Source: Roseivirga sp. (lineage in GTDB: Bacteria > Bacteroidota > Bacteroidia > Cytophagales > Cyclobacteriaceae). Taken from it: 62,222 nucleotides of DNA. The stretch covers positions 1 to 62,222 of the forward strand of contig JAJCYM010000011.1 in NCBI GenBank assembly GCA_029262895.1, read 5' to 3'. Below the pieces are notes generated by a model. It saw only the letters and a program-made list of their open reading frames with translations. It had not been told where the DNA came from and searched no databases. Below are positions 53,195 through 60,066 of the stretch, piece after piece (within the stretch, counting starts at the first letter, position 1; each line of letters starts with the position of its first letter). A program made the translations under genes and the position numbers.

Positions 53195-54652
53195 TTAGGT
53201 ACCAATGAGGTGTGAAGAGATTACAAAATTGGCCAAATAGGCCAGGCAGATGAGTCCTACAATGTATTGGATGAAAATATAGGCGACTCCAGCTTTGGCT
53301 TCCAAATTTAAGTTTTGAGGGGTGATCTTCAACCCAAAAAAGACTGCGACTGTATAATAAACCGCTAGATCAAAACCTCTTAGGTTGATTCTGACCTTTT
53401 TTTGGTCATAGATTCTTCTTACTCGAAGAGCATTATCAACATTTTGAATGGCATAAACCTCAGAACTAAGATGCAATAAGCCGATCCAATTGAGTAGACA
53501 AAAAAAGGAAAAGAGGCCTATTGTGAAAAGCCAAATCCTGCTTTTATCATAGCCATAATCATTCCAGTATTTGTTGATGAAATTGAGTCTTCTTCCTACC
53601 CATAACCCAATTTTACTCTTGTTCGGATTCTGGATAAACTTGAATTCCTGATATTCTTTATCCAGGGTCTGGAGACTATTGAGATAGCCGTGATCTTTGA
53701 AGTTTTTGGAAAGTCCTTCGTAGACATTAGTTAGTTTCTCATAATCTAAAGTTGATATTGGTGGTTTTGGTTTCCATACCCTGAATATATCGTACCGCAG
53801 TTTGAATTTTTCGATTGGTGCATCAAAAAAGTTGATATAGCATATATGGTCAGACGCTCTTTGGGTACTGTCACCAGCTACAGTCAAGTCAATGATCTCT
53901 GTAGTCTTGACTCCACTAAAATCAAGAATCATAGGCAAGGAGGATCCATATAAATACAATCCCTTTTTGAATTCAGCTCCATTGAAATTCAACAAAGAAT
54001 CAAATCGAGCAATGAAGAAATTCACCAGACCATTAAATTGAGCACCCCGGAAGCTTGCCTTATCGTGAAATTTAGCTTCTATGAAAGACGCTGATGAATC
54101 AAATTGTGTTGACAGAAAATCCACCCCGTTATTAAATTGAGCACCCTGGAAATTTGCCTCCTCATGAAATTTAGCTGCTATGAAAGACGCTATTGAATCG
54201 AATTGAGCACTCTGGAAATTTGCCTCATCATGAAATTTAGCTACCATGAAAGACGCTTTATCATGAAAATCTGCGTCTGTGAAACCGGCTAAATCATGAA
54301 AATCAATGCTGTTGAAATACCCTAGAGAACCAAAATCGGCAGCGAAGAACAGGGCTGATAAATCAAAATCGGCCCTGTTGAAATTTGCCTCATCATGAAA
54401 TTTAGCTAGCATGAAATACGCTAATGAATCAAATTGAGCCTCCACGAAATATGCATTTTTTTTAAAATCAGTAGATCGGAAATTCGCAAGATTTAAGAAT
54501 GCTGTCTTATTGAAACTTACTCTGGAATGAAAGACAGTTTCTGCGAAGTTGGACTCTGTGATGCTGTCTGTGGGGGGAGAGTTCTGAGATTGTGGAATTG
54601 CGGTAAGCGAGGCAATGCATAGTAGAAATATTGGAATAATTATTTGTTTCAT
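53195..54652 (-). CDS. Pentapeptide-repeat protein with C-terminal channel-like pore domain
   Basis: A 485-residue protein. A signal peptide (1-19) is followed by about 18 pentapeptide-type coils (28-235) in which Phe recurs with alternating spacing 5 and 6 (an 11-residue period), as in Pentapeptide_3. A helical linker (260-350) follows, then three membrane segments. The second, VYYTVAVFFGLKITPQN, has the spacing of a potassium-channel pore helix and filter (compare TxGYGDxxP), but the GYG core is lost; a last helix follows. I infer a beta-helix sensor joined to a degenerate or altered-selectivity channel. It appears AT-rich and stands alone near the tRNA remnants. Confidence 0.75.
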   Translation of the reverse strand: MKQIIIPIFLLCIASLTAIPQSQNSPPTDSITESNFAETVFHSRVSFNKTAFLNLANFRSTDFKKNAYFVEAQFDSLAYFMLAKFHDEANFNRADFDLSALFFAADFGSLGYFNSIDFHDLAGFTDADFHDKASFMVAKFHDEANFQSAQFDSIASFIAAKFHEEANFQGAQFNNGVDFLSTQFDSSASFIEAKFHDKASFRGAQFNGLVNFFIARFDSLLNFNGAEFKKGLYLYGSSLPMILDFSGVKTTEIIDLTVAGDSTQRASDHICYINFFDAPIEKFKLRYDIFRVWKPKPPISTLDYEKLTNVYEGLSKNFKDHGYLNSLQTLDKEYQEFKFIQNPNKSKIGLWVGRRLNFINKYWNDYGYDKSRIWLFTIGLFSFFCLLNWIGLLHLSSEVYAIQNVDNALRVRRIYDQKKVRINLRGFDLAVYYTVAVFFGLKITPQNLNLEAKAGVAYIFIQYIVGLICLAYLANFVISSHLIGT

Positions 54653-54673
54653 TGCAAGTAATATAATTGCAAT
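54651..54673. promoter_or_regulatory. Inverted repeat over the start of the pentapeptide gene
   Basis: ATTGCAA and TTGCAAT, nine bases apart, form a perfect 7-bp inverted repeat that covers the start codon and 5' leader of the pentapeptide-channel gene. It may be an operator or an mRNA hairpin. Low certainty because the area is very AT-rich. Confidence 0.3.
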
Positions 54674-54821
54674 AAAAATATACTATTTAATCTTTATATA
54701 ACATAATTTTTAATTATAATCTCTTCTTGTGACACGATCAGAATGCTGGTAAGAAGAGTAGATTGCTTTCTTAGAAACCCCCAGCTTGTGCGAGTTTGTA
54801 GCTCATGCTTTCCATATTAAT

Positions 54822-54850
54822 AAAAAGACTCCTTTATCAGGAGCCTTTCA
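54822..54850 (-). terminator. Terminator-like hairpin next to tRNA remnant 1
   Basis: AAAG-A-CTCCT pairs with AGGAG-C-CTTT around a TTATC loop. It lies 7 bp past the tRNA 3' fragment on the minus strand, the same arrangement as the intact tRNA-Leu and its terminator at 56992-57026. Confidence 0.55.
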
Positions 54851-54857
54851 TATTTAA

Positions 54858-54874
54858 TGTACCCAGGGCCGGAG
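54858..54874 (-). repeat. tRNA-Leu 3'-end fragment 1 (possible attachment-site remnant)
   Basis: Seventeen bases are identical to the 3' end of the intact tRNA-Leu plus two flanking bases (57031-57047), in the same orientation. The match stops inside the T arm. It forms a direct repeat bracketing the 509-codon gene. Confidence 0.75.
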
Positions 54875-55132
54875 CGTTATTAGGACATAAATATTGTCCT
54901 GTTAGCGAGCAATGAGGTATGTTTTCGTTTAAATTTGTTGTCCGTGCTGCCGTGCTGAGTATTTCCGTGCCGTCATGACTCTGTATTGTTTAGATCAAGG
55001 GCATTTCGCACTTTTCACTTTTTAGCATGTCAAACTTATGAATTTAGACACCTACTTCTTAAAGTTTAGGCATCCATTTTGGAATGTTTGGGTTTCTCCA
55101 TTTCAGATACTCAAGGATGGAGCACCTTTAAA

Positions 55133-56662
55133 TTACTTTAATAACACCTTAGGAACTTGGGGTAATCCACACCAATCTGCAATGCTGTTGTACCGTTGTG
55201 CTACATCATTAAAAATCTCATAGCCATGTTCAGCTTTGTTAACATCTTCTGCTAGTTTGCCCTCACCGGACTTAATCTTTTCCAGTATTCTGCGGAATTT
55301 GTTAATTGCTGGTGATCGCTTGATTAACTTTTTATCAGATTCTTCTTCGATTTCCTGTAGACTCAATTCAAGTTGTTCAAGTTCTTTCGCTCCTTGGCTG
55401 CCAACAGGAACTAGGTTTTTGAGTTCACGAATACCACCTATCGCCAAAGAAAAGTTTTGTTCAACCGTAGCGGTCGCTGAAGATCGTGAATTGGAATGAC
55501 TTTTGGAATCTGAATGTGAGTAGGCTGTGACTTGTATCGGTGTTGCTCTTGACATTCCAACTTCGATAATGTCGAATAGTCTATCAATTTGTTTTTTTAA
55601 ATAATCAACGTTTTCGTTCTGATCTTCTTTTTGATTTTCCTGATTGTCAACAATCCACTTTTTATTGTTTGTTTGGTTCTGTCGTTTTACTACTTTTTTT
55701 TGCTTTGTGCTAAGATTCTGTCTATCAAGTTCTGGGCCTGGTAACCATCTTCTATATCGAACCATCTCCATGCGTGTTTTCAAAATATCTGCTTCATCTC
55801 TAAACCCTTGAATCAGCCTCTCATTGTCTGTTAATTCTTCAATAGAGATTTTTCCAGTGATAATTTCTTGATATTCATGAAGTGCTTTTTCAATGACATC
55901 TTTGCGCCCGTTTTTACTTTCAACTATCATCCTTACAGTCATGCCATCTGGGTCAAGCTCAATTTTTACTTTTGCCTGTTCCTCCGGGTAAACCTCATGC
56001 AGATAATTGCTGAAATAAGAGAGGATTCCTCGACCAGCCTCGTAATATTCAGGAGGGAATTCAATCCAAGTTTCAAGTAGTTCATTTTGTCTTGACGACA
56101 AATCCAACTCTTGAATGTGAATGCTAGTGTTTGGCCTAGTTTGAAATTCAACTCCTAAAAGAACAAAAGGAAATGGATGATTCAACGCTTCTGCAAGAGG
56201 TAACTGCATACTCACTTGTTCAATACACATTGAGAACTTTAGGGCATCAGGTAGTTCATATCGAAATTGACGAGTAGGGAGAATTAGGACAGGTAGTTCT
56301 ATATCCTCAATTTCAAATGCCAAAACAACGGTTTGAAAGATCCAATTAAAAACCGCATCTCCTTTGCCCAACATTATTTGGCAGGTAATTCCATTTTTTC
56401 GATAGCCATATTGTTTAAGGACGGTTTCATTTTGATTCAATGAATCTAGCAAGCCATTTTTCCAATCAAACTCTCTTAATTTTTCGTAGAAATTATCATA
56501 TAATTTCAGTCGTTGACCGCCACTGGACTCATCCAATTTTAACCCAGATAGCTGAGAGATTGCTGATTTTATTTCAATCAGTAAACTTGATTCTGATGTA
56601 GACAAAATCTCCCAACCTTCTAGGTGGCTGATTACACTTGTTATGATAAGTTCTCTCTTCAT
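55133..56662 (-). CDS. Unrecognised 509-residue protein, possible BglII/BstYI-like N-terminal domain
   Basis: The N-terminal 180 residues (SHLEGWEIL opening, EIKSAISQL, LGKGDAVFNWIFQTVVLAFE, PVLILPTRQF, PFVLLGV) recall the BstYI/BglII restriction-enzyme fold as I remember it, but the expected catalytic ExQ position reads QIM. Residues 180-290 are mixed alpha/beta. A basic linker (315-350) is followed by a helix, a Ser/His low-complexity stretch with alternating small residues (about 390-405), and a C-terminal helical bundle (410-509). There is no signal peptide or membrane segment. It is AT-rich and lies between tRNA-Leu fragments without an integrase or methylase gene. A defence-related role is a guess. 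Confidence 0.6.
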   Translation of the reverse strand: MKRELIITSVISHLEGWEILSTSESSLLIEIKSAISQLSGLKLDESSGGQRLKLYDNFYEKLREFDWKNGLLDSLNQNETVLKQYGYRKNGITCQIMLGKGDAVFNWIFQTVVLAFEIEDIELPVLILPTRQFRYELPDALKFSMCIEQVSMQLPLAEALNHPFPFVLLGVEFQTRPNTSIHIQELDLSSRQNELLETWIEFPPEYYEAGRGILSYFSNYLHEVYPEEQAKVKIELDPDGMTVRMIVESKNGRKDVIEKALHEYQEIITGKISIEELTDNERLIQGFRDEADILKTRMEMVRYRRWLPGPELDRQNLSTKQKKVVKRQNQTNNKKWIVDNQENQKEDQNENVDYLKKQIDRLFDIIEVGMSRATPIQVTAYSHSDSKSHSNSRSSATATVEQNFSLAIGGIRELKNLVPVGSQGAKELEQLELSLQEIEEESDKKLIKRSPAINKFRRILEKIKSGEGKLAEDVNKAEHGYEIFNDVAQRYNSIADWCGLPQVPKVLLK

Positions 56663-56872
56663 TCCCTTTGAATCATAAGTCGACTAAAATATGTGATGTT
56701 AAGGTCTCGGTGTGCAGGTTAATTTACTTTAAAAAAGAATCTTGTACTACCATTGGATCAAACAATAGGATGATTTTGTCGTGTTTGCCGTTTGAATTGG
56801 ATGTGAGCTTCTTGCCCAAGAAGGTAGGTGATCAGATATGGAAAATCTGTACTATTTACCGTGCTACAGTAA

Positions 56873-56913
56873 AAAAATAAGTCGTGAATACCTGATTATC
56901 AGCTATTCACGAC
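56873..56913 (-). terminator. Strong terminator next to tRNA remnant 2
   Basis: A perfect 10-bp stem (GTCGTGAATA / TATTCACGAC) is extended after one C-C mismatch by CTGA/TCAG with a TTA loop. On the minus strand it is followed by TTATTTTTTT. It lies 7 bp from the tRNA 3' fragment at 56921. Confidence 0.85.
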
Positions 56914-56920
56914 CTAAAAG

Positions 56921-56939
56921 TGTGCCCAGGGCCGGAGTC
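56921..56939 (-). repeat. tRNA-Leu 3'-end fragment 2
   Basis: Nineteen bases match 57031-57049 with one mismatch (position 56924). Beyond it the sequence does not match the tRNA. Same orientation as the intact gene. Confidence 0.75.
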
Positions 56940-56991
56940 CCGCCTCCGCTGCGCTTTGTCGGGTAAACCTCTCCTCCGACCGCTGTATAAA

Positions 56992-57026
56992 CGATAAAAG
57001 CCCCTCTTATGGAGGAGCTTTTATCG
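56992..57026 (-). terminator. Terminator of tRNA-Leu
   Basis: CGATAAAAGC pairs perfectly with GCTTTTATCG, extended past one mismatch by CCTC/GAGG. It starts 6 bp beyond the tRNA 3' end on the minus strand. Confidence 0.8.
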
Positions 57027-57032
57027 CTTATG

Positions 57033-57114
57033 TACCCAGGGCCGGAGTCGAACCGGCACGCCCGAAGGCATTGGTGTTTGAGACCAACGCGTCTACCAAT
57101 TCCGCCACCTGGGC
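57033..57114 (-). tRNA. tRNA-Leu (anticodon CAA)
   Basis: An 82-base class II tRNA. The acceptor stem is GCCCAGG/CCTGGGT (first pair G-U), followed by the D arm GGCGGAATTGGTAGAC and the anticodon stem-loop TTGGT-CTCAAAC-ACCAA, with CAA at 57080-57078. A variable arm follows (TGCCTTCGGGCG), then the T arm GCCGGTTCGACTCCGGC and discriminator A. CCA is not encoded, as is common in Bacteroidota. It is flanked by pieces of itself on both sides. Confidence 0.95.
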
Positions 57115-57166
57115 TGGTGATAATGCCATGCTTTGTAATCGGCAGCCTTACTCTCACCACGGCATA

Positions 57167-57201
57167 CGCGTTGCAACGCGCCTGCCTGCCGGCAAAGGCA
57201 G
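57167..57201. repeat. Two adjacent palindromes next to the tRNA 5' fragment
   Basis: A perfect 14-bp palindrome CGCGTTGCAACGCG (57167-57180) is followed by an inverted repeat CCTGCC/GGCAGG with a TGCCGGCAAA loop (57181-57202). The second element sits where the tRNA sequence would continue and so looks like an insertion into an old tRNA copy. Confidence 0.65.
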
Positions 57202-57225
57202 GTCTACCAATTCCGCCACCTGGGC
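57202..57225 (-). repeat. tRNA-Leu 5'-end fragment
   Basis: Twenty-four bases are identical to the first 24 bases of the tRNA-Leu gene (57091-57114), in the same orientation and about 110 bp upstream of it. The anticodon and T arms are absent, so it is not a functional tRNA. Confidence 0.8.
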
Positions 57226-57313
57226 ATTTTCTGTGACTTCATTCCCATAAGGCGGACAAGTCCGCCATTGGGTATTTGAAATTGGGAGTGCAAAAATGGA
57301 TAAAGATTTTTGA

Positions 57314-57640
57314 TTATCCAATACCGGAAGCGGATTGATTTTCACCTTCCACCTCCATAAATTTTTTCATTGAAAAGGCTACTGGCTTAGCTGCGAACTT
57401 GGTTTTGGTTTGGCTCCATACCTCAGCGAATAATTCCGAATGACGATAGGCATTTAGTTGTGTTTCGTTTTCCCACCAACTGTGCGTAATAAAGACATTA
57501 GGATCATTATAATCCTGCAGCAGCTCCAGGTACTGGCATCCGGGGAAATTGCGGATTCGGTTTTTGCTGGCTTCAAACAGAGTCAGAAAATTATCAACCT
57601 CTGCCGCTTTGAAGGTCATACGCACAATTCTGATCAGCAT
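57314..57640 (-). CDS. Antibiotic biosynthesis monooxygenase (ABM) family protein
   Basis: About 108 residues from the ATG at 57640; a TTG one codon upstream is also possible. It has the ABM ferredoxin-like fold pattern: IRIVRMTFKAAEVDNFLTLF, NRIRNFPGCQYLELLQD, FITHSWWENETQLNAYRHSE. Family members include heme-degrading and quinone monooxygenases as well as unknowns. Its ATG overlaps the stop of the SAM-hydrolase gene by one base, so the two are coupled. Confidence 0.85.
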   Translation of the reverse strand: MLIRIVRMTFKAAEVDNFLTLFEASKNRIRNFPGCQYLELLQDYNDPNVFITHSWWENETQLNAYRHSELFAEVWSQTKTKFAAKPVAFSMKKFMEVEGENQSASGIG

Positions 57641-58407
57641 CAATCTTGGAATTGAATGTTTACGGGGGCATCAAAACCTAAGCCCAGGAGCTGGCTGGCA
57701 TTGCCCTGATTAATGCCTATTTCCAACAGCCCCAGGCTATTGAAAACAAAGAAGAGATCGCCTGGCTCAACATCGGAGTACTTATTGTGGGCATGACTTA
57801 CCGTTTCACGTCCGGCATGGATCGTATAACCTTTATCCTTACTCAGAATATCAAAATCTGTTTTTAGAATATTGGTAATCAAGTTGCCATACTGGTCCAC
57901 ACGAACTACATGGCCGGCAATTTCTTTACGTGTCGCCTTTACCTGCCGACTTACCATCCTATTATATTCAGTGATGGGTTCACCAAGCGCATGGAGCTTT
58001 TTTCCATGAGCAAGTTCTGATGCCGTTGGTGCCAGAATATCCAGGGCAGGGAAAAGGCTTTTTATGTCTGTATCGAGCCTTACAACTTGGGTAGGGGCCT
58101 TGTTGCTCAGCAAGCCAACCAGGCCATTGTCAGGCAATAGGAATAGATGTTCTTCCAATTCCACTCCCAAATAGGCATCTTCTCCTTTGTTTGTATCGTT
58201 AAGTCCAAGTAGATGTATTGTGCCTGGGGGGAATTGCCTGAAAATGGAGTTAACCACAAAAGCCAGGTGCGGAATATCGAAGGGTTTGATATCATGGGAG
58301 ATATCGATAATCTGAATTGAAGGGTCTTTGCTAAGGATTCCTGCTTTAACCGAAGCCACATAGTGATCACTATTGCCGAAATCTGACGTGAAAGTGATTA
58401 AAGGCAT
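57640..58407 (-). CDS. SAM hydrolase / SAM hydroxide adenosyltransferase (DUF62 family)
   Basis: A 255-residue protein with the family signature LITFTSDFGNSDHYVASVKAG at the N-terminus. It also has IIDISHDIKPFDI, LPDNGLVGLL and the C-terminal RVDQYGNLITNI. Enzymes of this family split S-adenosylmethionine to adenosine and methionine using water. It is the first gene of a minus-strand pair with the ABM protein and is divergent from phoH across a 92-bp gap. Confidence 0.92.
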   Translation of the reverse strand: MPLITFTSDFGNSDHYVASVKAGILSKDPSIQIIDISHDIKPFDIPHLAFVVNSIFRQFPPGTIHLLGLNDTNKGEDAYLGVELEEHLFLLPDNGLVGLLSNKAPTQVVRLDTDIKSLFPALDILAPTASELAHGKKLHALGEPITEYNRMVSRQVKATRKEIAGHVVRVDQYGNLITNILKTDFDILSKDKGYTIHAGRETVSHAHNKYSDVEPGDLFFVFNSLGLLEIGINQGNASQLLGLGFDAPVNIQFQD

Positions 58408-58499
58408 GGAGGCAATTCAGTTTATTTATATACTTTTATTGTTGACAAAATTATTGATTTTTTTAACCCTTAACAGTTTAACTTAACCTAGTTCATCAT

Positions 58500-59453
58500 T
58501 TGGTAGAAAAACTCATCACTCTCGAAAATATCGCCATGGTAGATTTCCTTGGCGTCCAAAACGAAAACATCAATGAATTGGCCTCTGCTTTTCCTAAAAG
58601 CAAGATTGTGTCCAGGGGCAACGAGATTCTGATTAAAGGCAATGCATCTGAAATTTTACAGATCAATGACATTTTGAACTCTCTGGTTCAGCATTATCAT
58701 AAGTATGGCAAAGTGACCAACGATAATGTGCAGTCCTACCTCAAAGAGGAACAAAGTCTTTTGAAGGTAGAAGAGGACGCGGAGGTGCTTGTTTACGGAA
58801 CGCGGGGCTCCATCATCAAAGCCAAGACAGATAACCAAAAATTATTGGTGAAGGCCATCAATGAAAACGATTTGGTATTTGCCGTGGGACCAGCCGGAAC
58901 GGGTAAAACCTATATTTCGGTGGCTATGGCCGTGAAGGCATTGAAAAATAAGGAGGTCAAAAAGATTATCATTACCAGACCGGCTGTGGAGGCTGGTGAA
59001 AACCTGGGCTTTTTGCCTGGTGATCTCAAAGAGAAAATAGATCCCTACCTGAGGCCGGTTTATGATGCCCTGCATGATATGATCCCAGGTGAGAAACTGG
59101 CCTTTTACCAGGAAAATGGTGTGATTGAAATTGCACCGCTGGCCTATATGCGTGGACGAACCCTGAACAATGCCTTTGTCTTGTTAGATGAGGCTCAAAA
59201 TACCACCACCATGCAAATGAAGATGTTCCTGACCAGGATGGGGGCGAGTTCTAAGGTGATTGTTAATGGTGATCATTCTCAAATCGATTTACCCAATCAT
59301 CAGAAGTCGGGATTGATAGAAGCGCTCAATATTTTGAAAGGCACCAAGGGCATAGCACGTGTTGATCTTGATGGTAGAGATGTAGTAAGACATAGATTGG
59401 TAAAAGAAATTATCAAGGCCTACGACAAGAAATCTAAGAATGATAAGGGTTAA
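58500..59453 (+). CDS. phoH: PhoH-family ATPase
   Basis: A 317-residue PhoH-like protein. The N-terminal 100 residues form the usual KH-like small domain. The P-loop ATPase follows: Walker A GPAGTGKT (residues 130-137), RPAVEAGENLGFLPGD, then AYMRGRTLNNAFVLLDEAQN (Walker B) and VNGDHSQIDLP. It starts with TTG at 58500; no in-frame ATG precedes the conserved region except an internal one at residue 13. PhoH proteins are ATPases linked to RNA metabolism. The GNAT gene overlaps its 3' end by 14 bp. Confidence 0.95.
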   Translation: MVEKLITLENIAMVDFLGVQNENINELASAFPKSKIVSRGNEILIKGNASEILQINDILNSLVQHYHKYGKVTNDNVQSYLKEEQSLLKVEEDAEVLVYGTRGSIIKAKTDNQKLLVKAINENDLVFAVGPAGTGKTYISVAMAVKALKNKEVKKIIITRPAVEAGENLGFLPGDLKEKIDPYLRPVYDALHDMIPGEKLAFYQENGVIEIAPLAYMRGRTLNNAFVLLDEAQNTTTMQMKMFLTRMGASSKVIVNGDHSQIDLPNHQKSGLIEALNILKGTKGIARVDLDGRDVVRHRLVKEIIKAYDKKSKNDKG

Positions 59454-59874
59454 GCTAATCGAGACAAAAGAAGAACTTGAGATAGCATTTGCTATCAGGG
59501 AGTCTGTCTTTGTCCAGGAACAACATTTTGATTCCAAGAGTGAATTTGATGGGAATGATGAGCAATCACATCATTTCCTGGCATTCGTCAATGGAGAACC
59601 TTTTGGTACCTGCAGATGGCGAAAAACGGATAAGGGAATAAAGCTTGAGCGATTCGCTGTTTTGATTGAACATCGGGGAAAGGGCCTTGGAAAAAATTTA
59701 GTTCAAACCACGGTGGCGCATATCTTGTCGCAAGTAACTGAGAAAGGAACATTGCTCTATCTCAATGCCAATGCCCATGCGGTTCCTCTCTATGAAAAGC
59801 ATGGTTTCAGAAAAGAGGGAGAACCCTTTGAAGCCTACGGAATAAAGCTATTTAGGATGGTGCGTTACATCTGA
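59440..59874 (+). CDS. GNAT family N-acetyltransferase
   Basis: A 144-residue acetyltransferase with the ElaA/YjcF-like pattern: AIRESVFVQEQHFD, HHFLAFVNGEPFGTCRWRK, acetyl-CoA loop EHRGKGLGKNL, and LYLNANAHAVPLYEKHGFRK. The acceptor is unknown. It is translationally coupled to phoH by a 14-bp overlap. Its C-terminus is repeated in a decayed copy just downstream. Confidence 0.92.
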   Translation: MIRVKLIETKEELEIAFAIRESVFVQEQHFDSKSEFDGNDEQSHHFLAFVNGEPFGTCRWRKTDKGIKLERFAVLIEHRGKGLGKNLVQTTVAHILSQVTEKGTLLYLNANAHAVPLYEKHGFRKEGEPFEAYGIKLFRMVRYI

Positions 59875-60020
59875 GCAAAAGAGCCAGGGGTCTTATTATA
59901 CCTGCATGCCCAGCTATGGCCATGCCACTTTATGCTCGTCATGGTTTCCAAAAAGTAGGAGAAAAGTCTATCGAAGCCAAGACCGAGCACTTCGAAATGA
60001 GCTGGCTTAATCAGACATAA
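59875..60020 (+). pseudogene. Decayed C-terminal fragment of a second GNAT acetyltransferase
   Basis: Directly after the GNAT stop, the same frame encodes AKEPGVLLYLHA, which matches EKGTLLYLNA of the intact gene. After one missing base near 59908 the next frame continues with PAMAMPLYARHGFQKVGEK and ends in a stop at 60018-60020. The length across the frameshift matches the intact gene (LYLNANAHAVPLYEKHGF). Only the last 45 or so codons survive. It is the remnant of a tandem duplication or of a deleted neighbour gene. Confidence 0.8.
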
Positions 60021-60021
60021 A

Positions 60022-60043
60022 AAAAGAGGCCGCAGCCTCTTTT
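60022..60043. terminator. Bidirectional terminator
   Basis: AAAAGAGGC pairs perfectly with GCCTCTTTT around a CGCA loop. It ends the phoH-GNAT transcript on the plus strand and the multicopper oxidase gene on the minus strand. Confidence 0.9.
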
Positions 60044-60066
60044 CATTCTTTCATTCCATCATCCTA

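Larger units (their letters stand above)
54674..55132. other. Gene-free region with tRNA remnant
   Basis: About 460 bp without a credible gene. It holds the AT-rich leader of the pentapeptide gene, a terminator (54822-54850) and a 17-base tRNA-Leu 3' fragment (54858-54874). Unassigned sequence follows up to the end of the 509-codon gene. A 61-codon plus-strand frame at 55038 is antisense and unconvincing. Confidence 0.6.
56663..57032. other. Gene-free region upstream of the 509-codon gene
   Basis: About 370 bp containing the presumed promoter of the 509-codon gene (56663-56860), two minus-strand terminators and the second tRNA-Leu 3' fragment. A 70-codon plus-strand frame at 56668 and an 85-codon frame at 56903 are not genes; the latter is a translation of tRNA sequence. 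Confidence 0.6.

Noticed and set aside
55133-56662. Calling the gene a working type II restriction enzyme
   Set aside because: The putative catalytic residues are not conserved, no methyltransferase gene is nearby, and the C-terminal 300 residues are foreign to that family. Only a fold resemblance is proposed.
56903-57345. Two minus-strand frames of 85 and 63 codons
   Set aside because: They translate tRNA-Leu and its fragments (RRVGLKHQCLRACRFDSGPG and AQVAELVD are typical false translations of tRNA genes).
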